Below are positions 43,460 through 52,493 of a stretch of 64,000 nucleotides of DNA, piece after piece. The stretch comes from Shouchella oshimensis (GTDB taxonomy: Bacteria; Bacillota; Bacilli; Bacillales; Bacillaceae_D): assembly GCF_002019765.1 (NCBI RefSeq), contig NZ_KV917380.1, positions 3,116,576-3,180,575 of the forward strand. The letters run 5' to 3'. Every line of letters starts with the position of its first letter. Positions within the stretch are counted from its first letter, which is position 1. The notes under the pieces were generated by a model, which was not told where the DNA came from, did no database searches, and worked only from the letters and a program-made list of their open reading frames with translations. Position numbers and translations under genes: made by a program.

Positions 43460-44389
43460 ATGAAGACGTTCACCTTACCAGGAACAAACTTAGAAGTTTC
43501 CAACTTAATCTTAGGCAACATGCGTATTAATTCCCTTGATGATCGCGGTATTCAACAATTGCTAGAAACCGCTTATGAACAAGGTATTAATTTTTATGAC
43601 CATGCCGATATCTATGGCAAAGGAGAATGTGAATCCTTATTTGCCAAAGCTTTATCACATACAGACATTTCCCGGGAAAAGCTTATTTTACAAAGTAAGT
43701 GTGGGATTCGTAAAGGTGCGACCGGTTACTACGATTTCTCAAACGATCATATTCTTACTTCTGTTGATGGAATTTTAAAGCGCTTAAATACCGACTATCT
43801 CGATATTTTGTTATTACATCGACCTGATCCACTTATGGAGCCTGATGAAGTAGCTGCAGCTTTTCATCACCTTCATACAAGTGGAAAAGTCCGTCATTTT
43901 GGTGTGTCGAATCATACCCCTTATCAAATTCAGCTATTACAACGTTCCGTTGAGCAGCAGCTTGTTGTGAATCAAGTACAATTTGGTATTGCGCATACAC
44001 CCTTACTTGATTCAAGTATGTCTCTCAATATGAAAACAGACGAAGCTGTTAACCGCGATGCAGGTACGCTTGATTACTGTCGCCTCAACGACATAACGCT
44101 TCAAGCTTGGTCACCGTATCAAAATGGGTTCTTTGCTGGCACGTTTATTGGTAATAAAAAAGATTTCCCTGAATTAAATACTGTTTTAGAACGCTTAGCT
44201 GAGACCTATCACGTTACTCCAACAGCTATTGCCACAGCTTGGATAACAAGACACCCAGCCAACATTCAAGTGATTGTTGGTTCAACCAAACCTACCAGAG
44301 TAAAAGAAGCATGTGCAGGATCTTCAATCCCGTTAACACGTGGAGAATGGACAGAATTATATGCCGCTGCAGGAAATCGTATCCCATAA
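43460..44389 (+). CDS. aldo/keto reductase (YdhF-like)
   Basis: A 309-residue NADPH-dependent TIM-barrel reductase. DHADIYGKGECE holds the catalytic Asp/Tyr, LQSKCGIRKG the lysine, and DILLLHRPDPL the histidine; IVGSTKPTRVKEA is the NADPH site. These match the YdhF group. ATG at 43460 follows AAAGGAGAG; the longer frame (43430) is not needed. Substrate unknown; a detoxifying or sugar reductase role is typical. Confidence 0.9.
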   Translation: MKTFTLPGTNLEVSNLILGNMRINSLDDRGIQQLLETAYEQGINFYDHADIYGKGECESLFAKALSHTDISREKLILQSKCGIRKGATGYYDFSNDHILTSVDGILKRLNTDYLDILLLHRPDPLMEPDEVAAAFHHLHTSGKVRHFGVSNHTPYQIQLLQRSVEQQLVVNQVQFGIAHTPLLDSSMSLNMKTDEAVNRDAGTLDYCRLNDITLQAWSPYQNGFFAGTFIGNKKDFPELNTVLERLAETYHVTPTAIATAWITRHPANIQVIVGSTKPTRVKEACAGSSIPLTRGEWTELYAAAGNRIP

Positions 44390-44392
44390 AAA

Positions 44393-44420
44393 AGAAGCCG
44401 TCGATTATACGACGGCTTCT
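44393..44420. terminator. bidirectional terminator
   Basis: AGAAGCCGTCG and CGACGGCTTCT form an 11-bp stem flanked by A and T runs, between the aldo/keto reductase and htpX, which converge. Confidence 0.88.
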
Positions 44421-44425
44421 TTTTC

Positions 44426-45334
44426 CTAACGTTCTTCCAAACGAGCAATTCGATCATTTAAATCAGGGTGAGTAGACATTAATTTCATCATTGATTTCCC
44501 ACCATTAATTTTCATTGTTTGCACAGCTGTGTCATCGGTATGATCGTTTGCTTTCGCTCGATTTACGTACTGTTGAAGTGAACGCAAGGCATGGACCATT
44601 TTGTCTCGCCCAGCCAAATCTGCACCACCTCGGTCAGCATGGTACTCTCGATGACGCGAATACGCACTAATAACAAGACTACCTAATATTGAGAATAAAA
44701 TTTGTAAGATAATAATGGATGCAAATTGAACGATAAACTGCAGTTCAGGACGAACAAAACGAGACAACACAATCGCAATAACACGAGAGAAAAAGACAAC
44801 GAATGTGTTTACAATTCCTTGTAACAACGTCATTGTTACCATATCACCATTGGCTACGTGAGCCACCTCATGGGCAATAACACCTTCAACGGCGTCCTCA
44901 TCCATTGTGTGTAATAATCCTGACGAGACCGCAACTAATGAACGTTTCTTTGACGGTCCTGTTGCGAATGCGTTCACTTCACTACTTTGGTAAATCCCAA
45001 CTTCAGGCATGTGCACAAGTCCTGCAGCTCTCGATAAACGATGGACTTTCTCTACAACAGCACGTTCTTCTCTTGACATTGGTCCATCTGGATCAATAAC
45101 TTTCACTTTCATCATCATTTTAGCAATCCAACGAGACATGGCTAATGAAATGAATGAACCAGCAAAACCAACAATTGCACTAAATAATAAAATAACCGCA
45201 AATTGAATTGAACCATCGCTTGAAACAAACGACCCATCAATCCCAGTAAATTGTATAATGAGTGACCAAACGATAAAGATCGTTGTTAGAACAAGAATGT
45301 TTGTTCCGATGAACAACATAATTCGTTTCCCCAT
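44426..45334 (-). CDS. htpX: membrane zinc protease HtpX
   Basis: A 302-residue M48 peptidase with two N-terminal spans (about 6-28 and 38-60), the zinc motif [13 protein letters not shown], two more spans and the [14 protein letters not shown] third-ligand glutamate region. It degrades damaged membrane proteins and is a membrane-stress protease. It is a single gene with a bidirectional terminator behind it. Confidence 0.95.
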   Translation of the reverse strand: MGKRIMLFIGTNILVLTTIFIVWSLIIQFTGIDGSFVSSDGSIQFAVILLFSAIVGFAGSFISLAMSRWIAKMMMKVKVIDPDGPMSREERAVVEKVHRLSRAAGLVHMPEVGIYQSSEVNAFATGPSKKRSLVAVSSGLLHTMDEDAVEGVIAHEVAHVANGDMVTMTLLQGIVNTFVVFFSRVIAIVLSRFVRPELQFIVQFASIIILQILFSILGSLVISAYSRHREYHADRGGADLAGRDKMVHALRSLQQYVNRAKANDHTDDTAVQTMKINGGKSMMKLMSTHPDLNDRIARLEER

Positions 45335-45430
45335 ACTACCCCTCCAAAATAACTTCTTTTATCTAGTTTACCATGGCTCCCCTTCTTGCAGAATAGAATC
45401 TCCGCAATTTAAGCGATGTTCACATTTCTG

Positions 45431-46072
45431 TTACATTTCATCTTTAACGGTAAGCCCTAATAATCGAGCAAACCCAATGGCTTGTTCTTTCGAGACGATT
45501 AATCCTGCAAGTAGGTCTTGTGAGGCTTGAAAAGAATGATATGTACAAGTGCTAATGTCGACTCCTTTTAAAGAGGTTTCGTGAAAGGAGCATTCATCAA
45601 TATCACACGTATCAAGAGTCAATTGTTTTATTTTTGCGTGGGCCACGTTGACTTGTCTTAACGAAGAGCGAACAAACTGCGTTCCTTTTAGCGTGACATC
45701 AATAAAATTGCTTACGTTTAAGACGCAATTGGTAAAAGTAGAATGCGACATATGAGCGTTAGTAAATTGGCTACCAATAAATTTACAGTCAATAAACTCA
45801 ACGCGATGAAATAGACTTTCTGATAGATCTACATTTGAGAAGTCACAATTTACAAATCGTACATCGGTACAATCCGCTTTCATCATGTGCGAGCGTGCAA
45901 ATGTACAACGAGTAACGACACATTTAGAAAGGATTAGCTTTTCTAAAAATGAATCACTCAGGTCTTCTTGACTTATGTTCGAACAGACAAGTTCTCGGTC
46001 TTCTTCATCAAGCACCCATTGCAGTGATTGTTCTACAAGGGTTTCTGGAATTTTAGGGGTTTCCTTCTTCAT
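45431..46072 (-). CDS. pentapeptide-repeat protein
   Basis: A 213-residue protein with a run of A(D/N)LxF-type five-residue units from about 33 to 185: CTFARSHMMKADCTDVRFVNCDFSNVDLSES is the clearest part, given here by its first and last units (CTFARSHMM, NVDLSES). These form a right-handed square beta-helix. The end (QDLLAGLIVSKEQAIGFARLLGL) is similar to that of other stand-alone pentapeptide proteins such as the YybG type. Some relatives mimic DNA and protect gyrase, but there is no direct sign of that here. It stands alone. Confidence 0.85.
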   Translation of the reverse strand: MKKETPKIPETLVEQSLQWVLDEEDRELVCSNISQEDLSDSFLEKLILSKCVVTRCTFARSHMMKADCTDVRFVNCDFSNVDLSESLFHRVEFIDCKFIGSQFTNAHMSHSTFTNCVLNVSNFIDVTLKGTQFVRSSLRQVNVAHAKIKQLTLDTCDIDECSFHETSLKGVDISTCTYHSFQASQDLLAGLIVSKEQAIGFARLLGLTVKDEM

Positions 46073-46100
46073 TTCGTTTCACCACCTGTCAATAAAATAA

Positions 46101-46130
46101 GCTAAGCTCATTGTTACACAACGGCTTAGC
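46101..46130 (-). terminator. terminator of the small Cys-rich gene
   Basis: GCTAAGC (46101-46107) pairs with GCTTAGC (46124-46130); on the minus strand TTATTTTATT follows. Confidence 0.65.
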
Positions 46131-46141
46131 CTTGTATAGAA

Positions 46142-46345
46142 TTACTTCTCCTCTGTTTTTATAAGCTCACTTAAATCAATGATTGGGCGAATTGGACGCT
46201 CTACAGGCCGTTCTACTGGTCGTTCTACTGGTCGTTCGTTACAAGATTTACATCGTTTTTTACAGCGACAACCTGGACAAATTCTTGCTGAAAAGCCTTT
46301 TGCAGGTTTGTAGTGGCCGTCTCTACCAGATTCATAATAACTCAT
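46142..46345 (-). CDS. small Cys-rich, ERPV-repeat protein (spore-surface-like)
   Basis: A 67-residue protein starting MSYYESGRDGHYKPAKGFSAR, then a cysteine cluster CPGCRCKKRCKSC and four tandem copies of ERPV/I (12-base units at 46194-46241), ending IIDLSELIKTEEK. ATG at 46345 follows GGGAGGTG. On the minus strand a CATATGGTA (46386-46378) fits the CATANNNTA -10 of mother-cell sigma factors, 33 bases before the ATG. The cysteine cluster, short tandem repeat and promoter resemble spore coat or exosporium proteins; this is inference. Not recognised as a named family. Confidence 0.65.
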   Translation of the reverse strand: MSYYESGRDGHYKPAKGFSARICPGCRCKKRCKSCNERPVERPVERPVERPIRPIIDLSELIKTEEK

Positions 46346-46466
46346 AAGATTCACCTCCCAAACCTAAGGGTCTTGTATACCATATGCATTGGGATAGGGG
46401 ATTGCGTGGACAAAGGTCCTGATATGTATACCTAATTCTTCGATTGTTCATCAAATAGAATTAAAT

Positions 46467-46500
46467 AGACTTCTTGGAAGGAGAATGAAGTCTTTATAAA
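46467..46500 (+). other. hairpin in the 46346-46591 intergenic region
   Basis: AGACTTC (46467-46473) pairs with GAAGTCT (46487-46493), then TTATAAAG. It could be a weak terminator or leader element upstream of the NUDIX gene. No gene lies in this interval. Confidence 0.4.
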
Positions 46501-46591
46501 GAAACAAAGGGTTATACTGCGATGTTTCTATCAAAATCAATAAAATGAAAAATAGACATGGTTTCTTTTACTTAAAAGAGGAGGTATTGCA

Positions 46592-47062
46592 TTGGACTAT
46601 GTTCAATCGTTACGACAAAAAGTGGGAACACAACCTTTAATTTTGCCTGGGTCTGTTGTGCTAATTGTGAATAACCAAGGGGAACTTCTGCTTGAAAACC
46701 GAAATGACGGGGGCTGGGGGTTACCAGGGGGATTAATGGAATTAGGAGAGTCTTTAGAACAAACAGCAATAAGAGAGGTGAAAGAAGAAACTGGACTAGA
46801 TGTAAAAGATCTTCAACTTCTTGGCGTATTCTCAGGTGAAGCATACCATTTTACATTCGACAACGGTGATGAACTATACTCCGTCACTGCTGTTTATTGG
46901 ACGAATCATTTTAGTGGTACCCTCAAAGTGAACTCTAATGAATCGAAAGAAGTTCGATTTGTAAAAAACCTTCCTTCAACCTTAAAGGATGAATATAAGG
47001 ACTATATCTTGCCTTACTACCAATCCATACTAGCAACAATCCGATCGTCTGAATCCACATAA
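46592..47062 (+). CDS. NUDIX hydrolase
   Basis: A 156-residue pyrophosphohydrolase. The Nudix box GLMELGESLEQTAIREV, continued by KEETGL, matches GX5EX7REUXEEXGU. The N-terminal strand VVLIVNNQGELLLENR and loop GWGLPGG are also standard. It begins with TTG at 46592 after AGAGGAGG. Substrate (a nucleoside diphosphate derivative) cannot be told from the sequence. Confidence 0.9.
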   Translation: MDYVQSLRQKVGTQPLILPGSVVLIVNNQGELLLENRNDGGWGLPGGLMELGESLEQTAIREVKEETGLDVKDLQLLGVFSGEAYHFTFDNGDELYSVTAVYWTNHFSGTLKVNSNESKEVRFVKNLPSTLKDEYKDYILPYYQSILATIRSSEST

Positions 47063-47076
47063 ATTCAGCAATCGGA

Positions 47077-47928
47077 TTACGCTCTTGCTATTAAGATCGT
47101 TAAATCAATTGTGATAAACGAACATCCATTGTTGATATAGTCGCACCTTGCTTCTTTTTGAACGGTCCAGCCAAGTGGTGACATCTCAGCAATCCACTGA
47201 CGCTCCTCTGATGTAACCTCTTTTTGATAGGAAAGAGTATGCAATTTCGTGTTTTTAAAATGATGGTTAAACAGGTCAATCGTTTTTGCATTTGAATACT
47301 GCTGTTCTGACGCTTCAGCAGTATAGGCACGTAATTCCTGTAGATAGCGAGTTCCTGGAACAACCTTAATTAGCTTACCTCCAGATGTTAACACACGCTT
47401 AAATTCGCCATAGTTTGATGGCGATAATATGTTTAAAATGATGTCGACGGTTTGGTTACAAAAAGGAACGTTTGCAAGATCCCCAACTATCCACACATGA
47501 TTCTGATACGCCTTAGCGGCTTGTTGAATACCATCTTTTGAAATATCAAGTCCTACTGGAAGAATAGTAGGAAATCGCCTTTTAATCTCATTTAGATGAG
47601 ATCCTTCACCAGTTCCTGCATCAAGTAATAGATTCCCCTCATCAAGCTCTTGTACCAGTCTTTCATGCAATGGCGCATACAATTGTTTCTGTTGTATAAT
47701 GGACCGTCTTGCTTGGAATAAAGGTTTGTCATACTGACTTGATCCTGATTGAGTTAGGGTATAAAGGGTTCCCTGCTTCGATAAATCAAATGAATGAGCT
47801 TCAACACAAACTAGTTTATACATACCTACTACTACTAATGTTTCCTGACAATAAGGGCATCTTAATCGCCCTTCTAATTGTCTTAGTAAAGACGAGGCCA
47901 TGTCTCGTTTACTCTTCAATTCCCCCAT
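47077..47928 (-). CDS. rlmA: 23S rRNA (guanine-N1) methyltransferase-like protein (RlmA family)
   Basis: A 283-residue SAM methyltransferase with the RlmA N-terminal zinc ribbon: CPYCQETL and LVCVEAHSFDL give the C-x2-C...C...H ligands, followed by the GSSQYDKPLFQARR linker. SAM motif I is LLLDAGTGEGSHL, and NILSPSNYGEFKRVL is the family NPxP-like catalytic stretch. Gram-positive members (RlmA II type) methylate G748 in 23S rRNA and affect tylosin response; here the exact base is inferred. Single gene. Confidence 0.85.
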   Translation of the reverse strand: MGELKSKRDMASSLLRQLEGRLRCPYCQETLVVVGMYKLVCVEAHSFDLSKQGTLYTLTQSGSSQYDKPLFQARRSIIQQKQLYAPLHERLVQELDEGNLLLDAGTGEGSHLNEIKRRFPTILPVGLDISKDGIQQAAKAYQNHVWIVGDLANVPFCNQTVDIILNILSPSNYGEFKRVLTSGGKLIKVVPGTRYLQELRAYTAEASEQQYSNAKTIDLFNHHFKNTKLHTLSYQKEVTSEERQWIAEMSPLGWTVQKEARCDYINNGCSFITIDLTILIARA

Positions 47929-48093
47929 ACGTCACCTTCTTTCAACTATTTACTGTACCACATGTATTCTAAAAAAAGAATATTACGCTCTCTTTTTGAG
48001 ACTAAAAAAGCAGTGAAAATCTTTCTATTTTCGTTGCAATCTGTTAAAATTAGTACGAATATACTGTAAAGCATGAATGAAAAGAGGCCTCTT

Positions 48094-48231
48094 ATGCTCG
48101 ATCAAACAGCAAAATTATTATTTGTTTCATTAAAAAAAGATATGGAAGCGAAGTTAAATCGAGAGCTAACAGTAGAGGAAAAGAAATTTCTTCAAGAACT
48201 TTCAAAAAAGAATAGTCAATCTATGAAATAA
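48094..48231 (+). CDS. small hypothetical protein (45 aa)
   Basis: A short gene: ATG at 48094, AAAGAGG eight bases before, and a stop at 48229-48231. The product starts MLDQTAKLLFVSLKKDMEAK and goes on with LNRELTVEEKKFLQEL, an amphipathic, highly charged helix with a possible helix-turn-helix or coiled form; then a polar tail ending SQSMK. It is followed by a good terminator, supporting a real transcription unit. Family not recognised. Confidence 0.55.
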   Translation: MLDQTAKLLFVSLKKDMEAKLNRELTVEEKKFLQELSKKNSQSMK

Positions 48232-48257
48232 TGGAGCTATCAATGCTTCTAACATGC

Positions 48258-48296
48258 AAAAGGCAGAAGGATACGCCATCCTCCTGCCTCTTTATT
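48258..48296. terminator. terminator between the 45-aa gene and Bcr/CflA exporter
   Basis: AGGCAGAAGGAT and ATCCTCCTGCCT pair with one mismatch, followed by TCTTTATTTTT. It probably serves both converging genes. Confidence 0.75.
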
Positions 48297-48306
48297 TTTC
48301 CGTACG

Positions 48307-49527
48307 CTAATTGAACTCTTGTACGTCTTTTCCTCCTTTAGCTAGCAAATAGAAAGCTGCTAAAGCAGAAACGCTAGAAAGAAACATAATAACCCCCATT
48401 GGTACTGCTGTATCTTCACCAGCTATACCGACAAGTGGTGCCGTAATAGCACCAATGACAAAAGGTAATAATCCGAGTAATGCCGAAGCACTACCAGCTC
48501 TGCCACCTTGTGACTCCATTGCTAATGAAAATGATGTTGTCCCGATCATTCCAATCATTGATACGAACAAGAAAATAGGAACAACAATTGAAAACAACGG
48601 CCCATTAATTATGGTCATAATCAGTAAGACACTACTTGCAACAGTAGCGGTTACTAAGCCAAAGCGTAAAAAGGAGCGCTCAGGAATAATACCTGCATAC
48701 CTACCAACTAAATGGGTTCCTACAATGATTCCTAAACCATTTACACCAAATAGTAAGCTAAACACTTGCGGTGACACATCGTAAATCCCTTGGTAAACAA
48801 AAGGCGTTCCTGATACATAGGCAAAAATCCCACCCATCATTAAACCTTGAGTAAAAGCAAACCCCATAAAAGTTCGATCTAAAAGTAAGCTTTTGAATGT
48901 TCGCAATGTATGACCGATACTACTTTGTGTTCGCTTTTCTACTGGCAATGTTTCCGTTAATCGGTTGATAACAATAAGCACGATGATCAGACCAAGTAGT
49001 GCCAACGAGATAAAGATCCAGTTCCAGTTTGCTCCCGGTATTAATAGCACTCCACTTCCAAAAACAGGCGCTAGAATAGGGGCCAACCCATTAATGAGCA
49101 TGAGTAAAGAAAAGAACTTTGTTAATTCTCTTCCATTAAACAAATCACGAACAACTGCCCGGGAAATCACAATTCCAGCAGCAGCAGTAAAGCCTTGCAT
49201 AAACCTTGCCACAATTAACGTCCCTATATTTGGTGCAAGCGCACACGCTAGAGAAGCAAGAACATAAAAAAAGATTGAGATTACAAGCGGTTTTTTCCTT
49301 CCTTTTGCGTCACTCATTGGTCCAACAACGAGTTGACCTGCTCCTAACCCTAATAAACAGGCAGTTAAACTTAACTGCACAAGTGAAGCTGGTGCTTGAA
49401 GGTCTGAAGCAATAGAAGGAAAGCTAGGCAAGTACATATCAATCGTTAACGGTCCAAAGGCTGCCAATGTTCCAAGCAATAAGGCTAAGCCAAACCGTTT
49501 ACGTCCTATAATGGATGTTTGTTCCAA
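48307..49527 (-). CDS. Bcr/CflA-family multidrug exporter (MFS)
   Basis: A 406-residue 12-helix MFS drug:H+ antiporter. LGTLAAFGPLTIDMYLPSFPSIA (first helix, with the DMYLP motif of Bcr/CflA), VGPMSDAKGRKKPL (motif A) and RFMQGFTAAAGIVISRAVVRD (motif B region) support the family. A TTG at 49527 is likely, as AAGGGGT sits just upstream; a start six codons earlier cannot be ruled out. Relatives export bicyclomycin, chloramphenicol or other small drugs. Single gene. Confidence 0.9.
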   Translation of the reverse strand: MEQTSIIGRKRFGLALLLGTLAAFGPLTIDMYLPSFPSIASDLQAPASLVQLSLTACLLGLGAGQLVVGPMSDAKGRKKPLVISIFFYVLASLACALAPNIGTLIVARFMQGFTAAAGIVISRAVVRDLFNGRELTKFFSLLMLINGLAPILAPVFGSGVLLIPGANWNWIFISLALLGLIIVLIVINRLTETLPVEKRTQSSIGHTLRTFKSLLLDRTFMGFAFTQGLMMGGIFAYVSGTPFVYQGIYDVSPQVFSLLFGVNGLGIIVGTHLVGRYAGIIPERSFLRFGLVTATVASSVLLIMTIINGPLFSIVVPIFLFVSMIGMIGTTSFSLAMESQGGRAGSASALLGLLPFVIGAITAPLVGIAGEDTAVPMGVIMFLSSVSALAAFYLLAKGGKDVQEFN

Positions 49528-49709
49528 GCTACCCCTTCTCTCCAAGAAATGAAATCGATTTCATAAAGCCACCGTAAGTAGATTCCTTTCTATTTTGCCA
49601 CTGTTGTAGCTGAAAAGAAAGAACTAATTTCTGGTTTTTAAAAAAGAAGATTGCTCTCACTCTCATTCGGGTACGTTAGTAGGGGTACTAATGAAAGGAG
49701 TACATTATA

Positions 49710-50402
49710 ATGTTTACATTCATTGACTTAGCACAGCTGATTATGTCTGCAATCATTATTTTACCTATTGTCACCGTCATTCGTGAGTCCGGTTACTACT
49801 TAACAGCGGTTTTATTAGGAGCTTCGAATAAAAAATTAGTCGTTGGAAGTGGACCTAAGCTTTTTTCCCTAAAAACCATAGAGGTACGCCGTTATTTTTT
49901 TATGTATAGCTGGATGGAGTATGAAGAACTCAACCCAAGAAATCGTTTTTGGCATGGGTTTATCTACGCTTCTCCTATTTTATCGAGCACCATCGTAGGG
50001 ATAATTGTGAATGCACTCTTAGCAGCACAACTTATTCCCGACAATATGTTTTGGAGCACTTTCATGTTTTATGTTTTTTACTTTGTCTTTTTTGACCTTA
50101 TACCCGTTTATCTTCCAGATGGGCAACCAACGAACGGAAGAGCGATTTTTGACTTAATTTGGCACGGTCAGCGATCTGATTATGTAAAGAATCAAGAGCG
50201 TTCTTACACAAGCTCTCAAGAAAAAACGATGCAAAATCGTGATAAAGATAAACGGGAACGTGAAGATCATTCAGACCCCGATCAAGATGACCATAGAGAC
50301 GGTTATACGAAAGAACAAAAAGAAACGATTGCTCATAGTGAGGAAAAAGAGGAGAATTTTTCAGACCATACGAAAAGAGAGGAATCGCAACGCCTCTCTT
50401 AA
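49710..50402 (+). CDS. M50-like membrane protein with a broken zinc motif
   Basis: A 230-residue protein whose N-terminal 150 residues follow the site-2-protease (M50) layout. A first helix ends in TVIRESGYYLTAVLLGAS where active enzymes have HExxH (xHELGHFLAAxLxGV). KLVVGSGPKLFSL matches the FxxGxGPKL strand, and VFFDLIPVYLPDG plus NGRAIFDLIW match the NxxPxxxLDGGRxxF helix. The zinc histidines are R25 and Y29, E26 is kept. So it should be proteolytically inactive, perhaps a binding pseudo-protease. The last 70 residues are extremely charged (K, E, D, R) and low in complexity. Its end overlaps the converging GT2 gene by 4 bases. Confidence 0.65.
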   Translation: MFTFIDLAQLIMSAIIILPIVTVIRESGYYLTAVLLGASNKKLVVGSGPKLFSLKTIEVRRYFFMYSWMEYEELNPRNRFWHGFIYASPILSSTIVGIIVNALLAAQLIPDNMFWSTFMFYVFYFVFFDLIPVYLPDGQPTNGRAIFDLIWHGQRSDYVKNQERSYTSSQEKTMQNRDKDKREREDHSDPDQDDHRDGYTKEQKETIAHSEEKEENFSDHTKREESQRLS

Positions 50403-52489
50403 TAGGTATGGGTTCCCACATAAGGATCTTCCTGAAAATAATAGCCCCATAATGAACGAAACTGGCCCAATTCTTTCATCCATTCTTCCTGAGTTTCAAT
50501 GGTTTGCAAGCGGCCTCTTGAAATCGATTCGTGGTGGTACAATGATGCTTCCGGGATAAATAAATTTCTTTTTCCTAAACGATAAAGTTCCATACAAAAA
50601 TGCATATCGTTATAGGAAGATTCAAATGCTTCTTCAAGACCACCAACGGCTTCGTACAGTGTTCGTTTTACCATTAAACACGCTCCTGTAACAGCTAAAA
50701 AATTGCGTTGTAGTTGAACGAGTTTTGAAACCGAATCGTTTGTTAACCACCCCTTATAATAAGAATGAATGGGCGCTACATCATTAAAAACTGCTCCTGC
50801 ATGTTGCACATGGCCGCTACTGTAATAAAGCAAAGCTCCAACAGCACCGATATCTTCTTGAATGGCATAGCCTGCCATATCGTTTAACCATGAACGCGAG
50901 ATAACTTCAATATCATTATTCAGAAGGACTAGTATCGTGCCTGACGATTGACGCACAGCTTGATTGTTTAAGGCTGAGAAATTAAACGGCCGTTCGTCTC
51001 GCACAACCTTAAACCTCATTTCCTCCTTTGCTTTCCACGTATTGAATAATTGAAACGTCTTCTCTTCCCTAGATCCATTGTCTACCACAATGACTTCGTA
51101 ATTTGGAAAATCCGTTTTTTCAAAAATAGATGTTAAGCAGCGATCGAGTAATTGTGGTTGATCCCTAGTACAGATTATAATACTAATTTTCTCTTCTCTC
51201 TGTAGGTGATAAGAAACCGAATACAAATTGGCTTCAGCATCTTTTATCGTCACATTGCCATGTAACTTTCTTCGAATAAGCGCTTCTTCTATTGCTTGCT
51301 TTCCCCGTTCACTTGTTGGTGTAGTGGTCACTGTTGCCCATTGAGTTAAGTCGTTAGCTAATCGTTGTTTATATCCGAATCTTTTTATTCTTACGAGGGA
51401 AGAAGCCTGTTCTGTGCTTCGCAAATAGTAATCGTATTCAGCTGCGTGTTCAAAGCGGGAATTCCACTCACCCACCGCTTTAATGACGCTCAATTTGAAT
51501 AAGACGCCTTTGCTTAAATAGTTGTGCGCCAATAATAGTTCGGGCGACCAATTAGGCTTTTGATAACTAGTCATAAACTGACCTAGTGAATTGACATACA
51601 CTTCATTGCAATAGACGATGTCCGCATCTTCTTGCATAAACCACGCAACACTGTTCGTACTCAAAAGATCATCCGGATGAAGAATGAGTAAACGTGTACC
51701 TTTTGCTTGCTTTATGCCTTGATTGACTAGATGAGCAAACGTTCCGGGGTCTTCTCCCTTGATGATGACTAGCTGAATATCATTTCCTTCTCTTTTTAAC
51801 AAATCTTCTAGTTCTTGAGGAATGTCGCTATGTACAACAACGATGCATTCCACCGATCTATACGACTGTCCCTTTACTGATTGGACAGACTCTAGTAAAT
51901 AGTTACTGTTCCCATTGGATACGGGAATAACGACTGACACAAGTTCCCCCGATGTGAATAGCGGTGGCTCGTTTTCATCCAGTAAGTAACATGCTTGTTC
52001 CTCACTAATTTCAGCACTTGCTAGATTCTCTAACGACGTTAGCTCACGTTTATTTTCTAATAACTTTAGTCCGCGATACCGATTGTAGCTCATTGAATAA
52101 CTGTTAGCGTTTAGATCAAAAGAAAAAGATTGATACTTCTTTGACCAAGCTAGAGAGAGAAAGGTTGCTAATGACATTTGCTCAACTTGCTTTAACTCAA
52201 TGCTATGTTCACTGGCTATCTCAAACTCCAATGAGAGCTGTAGCCGCTTCGTTTGTGGTGCTATATAGACTGGAAAAACATGCAGATCAGTTTTTTTACA
52301 ATCAAATAAGCCCACTTCCTCACTATGATTCAGTTGAAACGTTCCTTCAATATCCCAATAAAGGCGAACTGGAACAGACTGATTTCCTTGATACGTCATC
52401 ATCAGGTATTGCCAACCGCTTGAAATGATCCCATTAACATCATAAATAGCATGTTGATTAGCAGCTGTGTGACTGTATGTTAACTGCAT
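50399..52489 (-). CDS. large two-domain GT2 glycosyltransferase
   Basis: A 696-residue protein. Residues 1-180 are a strand-rich domain of unknown type. Then come two GT-A modules: about 184-400 (VSVVIPVSNGNSNYLLESV, HPDDLLS) and about 432-690 (ISIIICTRDQPQLLDRCLTSI, VIVVDNGS, ILVLLNNDIEV as the metal-binding DxD-like site, GGLEEAF and FCMELYRLG as acceptor-side motifs). Only the second module has all expected motifs. ATG at 52489 lies just after the methyltransferase stop, with AAAGGA inside the end of that gene. So the two are coupled; they likely build and methylate a surface sugar chain. Confidence 0.85.
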   Translation of the reverse strand: MQLTYSHTAANQHAIYDVNGIISSGWQYLMMTYQGNQSVPVRLYWDIEGTFQLNHSEEVGLFDCKKTDLHVFPVYIAPQTKRLQLSLEFEIASEHSIELKQVEQMSLATFLSLAWSKKYQSFSFDLNANSYSMSYNRYRGLKLLENKRELTSLENLASAEISEEQACYLLDENEPPLFTSGELVSVVIPVSNGNSNYLLESVQSVKGQSYRSVECIVVVHSDIPQELEDLLKREGNDIQLVIIKGEDPGTFAHLVNQGIKQAKGTRLLILHPDDLLSTNSVAWFMQEDADIVYCNEVYVNSLGQFMTSYQKPNWSPELLLAHNYLSKGVLFKLSVIKAVGEWNSRFEHAAEYDYYLRSTEQASSLVRIKRFGYKQRLANDLTQWATVTTTPTSERGKQAIEEALIRRKLHGNVTIKDAEANLYSVSYHLQREEKISIIICTRDQPQLLDRCLTSIFEKTDFPNYEVIVVDNGSREEKTFQLFNTWKAKEEMRFKVVRDERPFNFSALNNQAVRQSSGTILVLLNNDIEVISRSWLNDMAGYAIQEDIGAVGALLYYSSGHVQHAGAVFNDVAPIHSYYKGWLTNDSVSKLVQLQRNFLAVTGACLMVKRTLYEAVGGLEEAFESSYNDMHFCMELYRLGKRNLFIPEASLYHHESISRGRLQTIETQEEWMKELGQFRSLWGYYFQEDPYVGTHTY

Positions 52490-52493
52490 CAAC

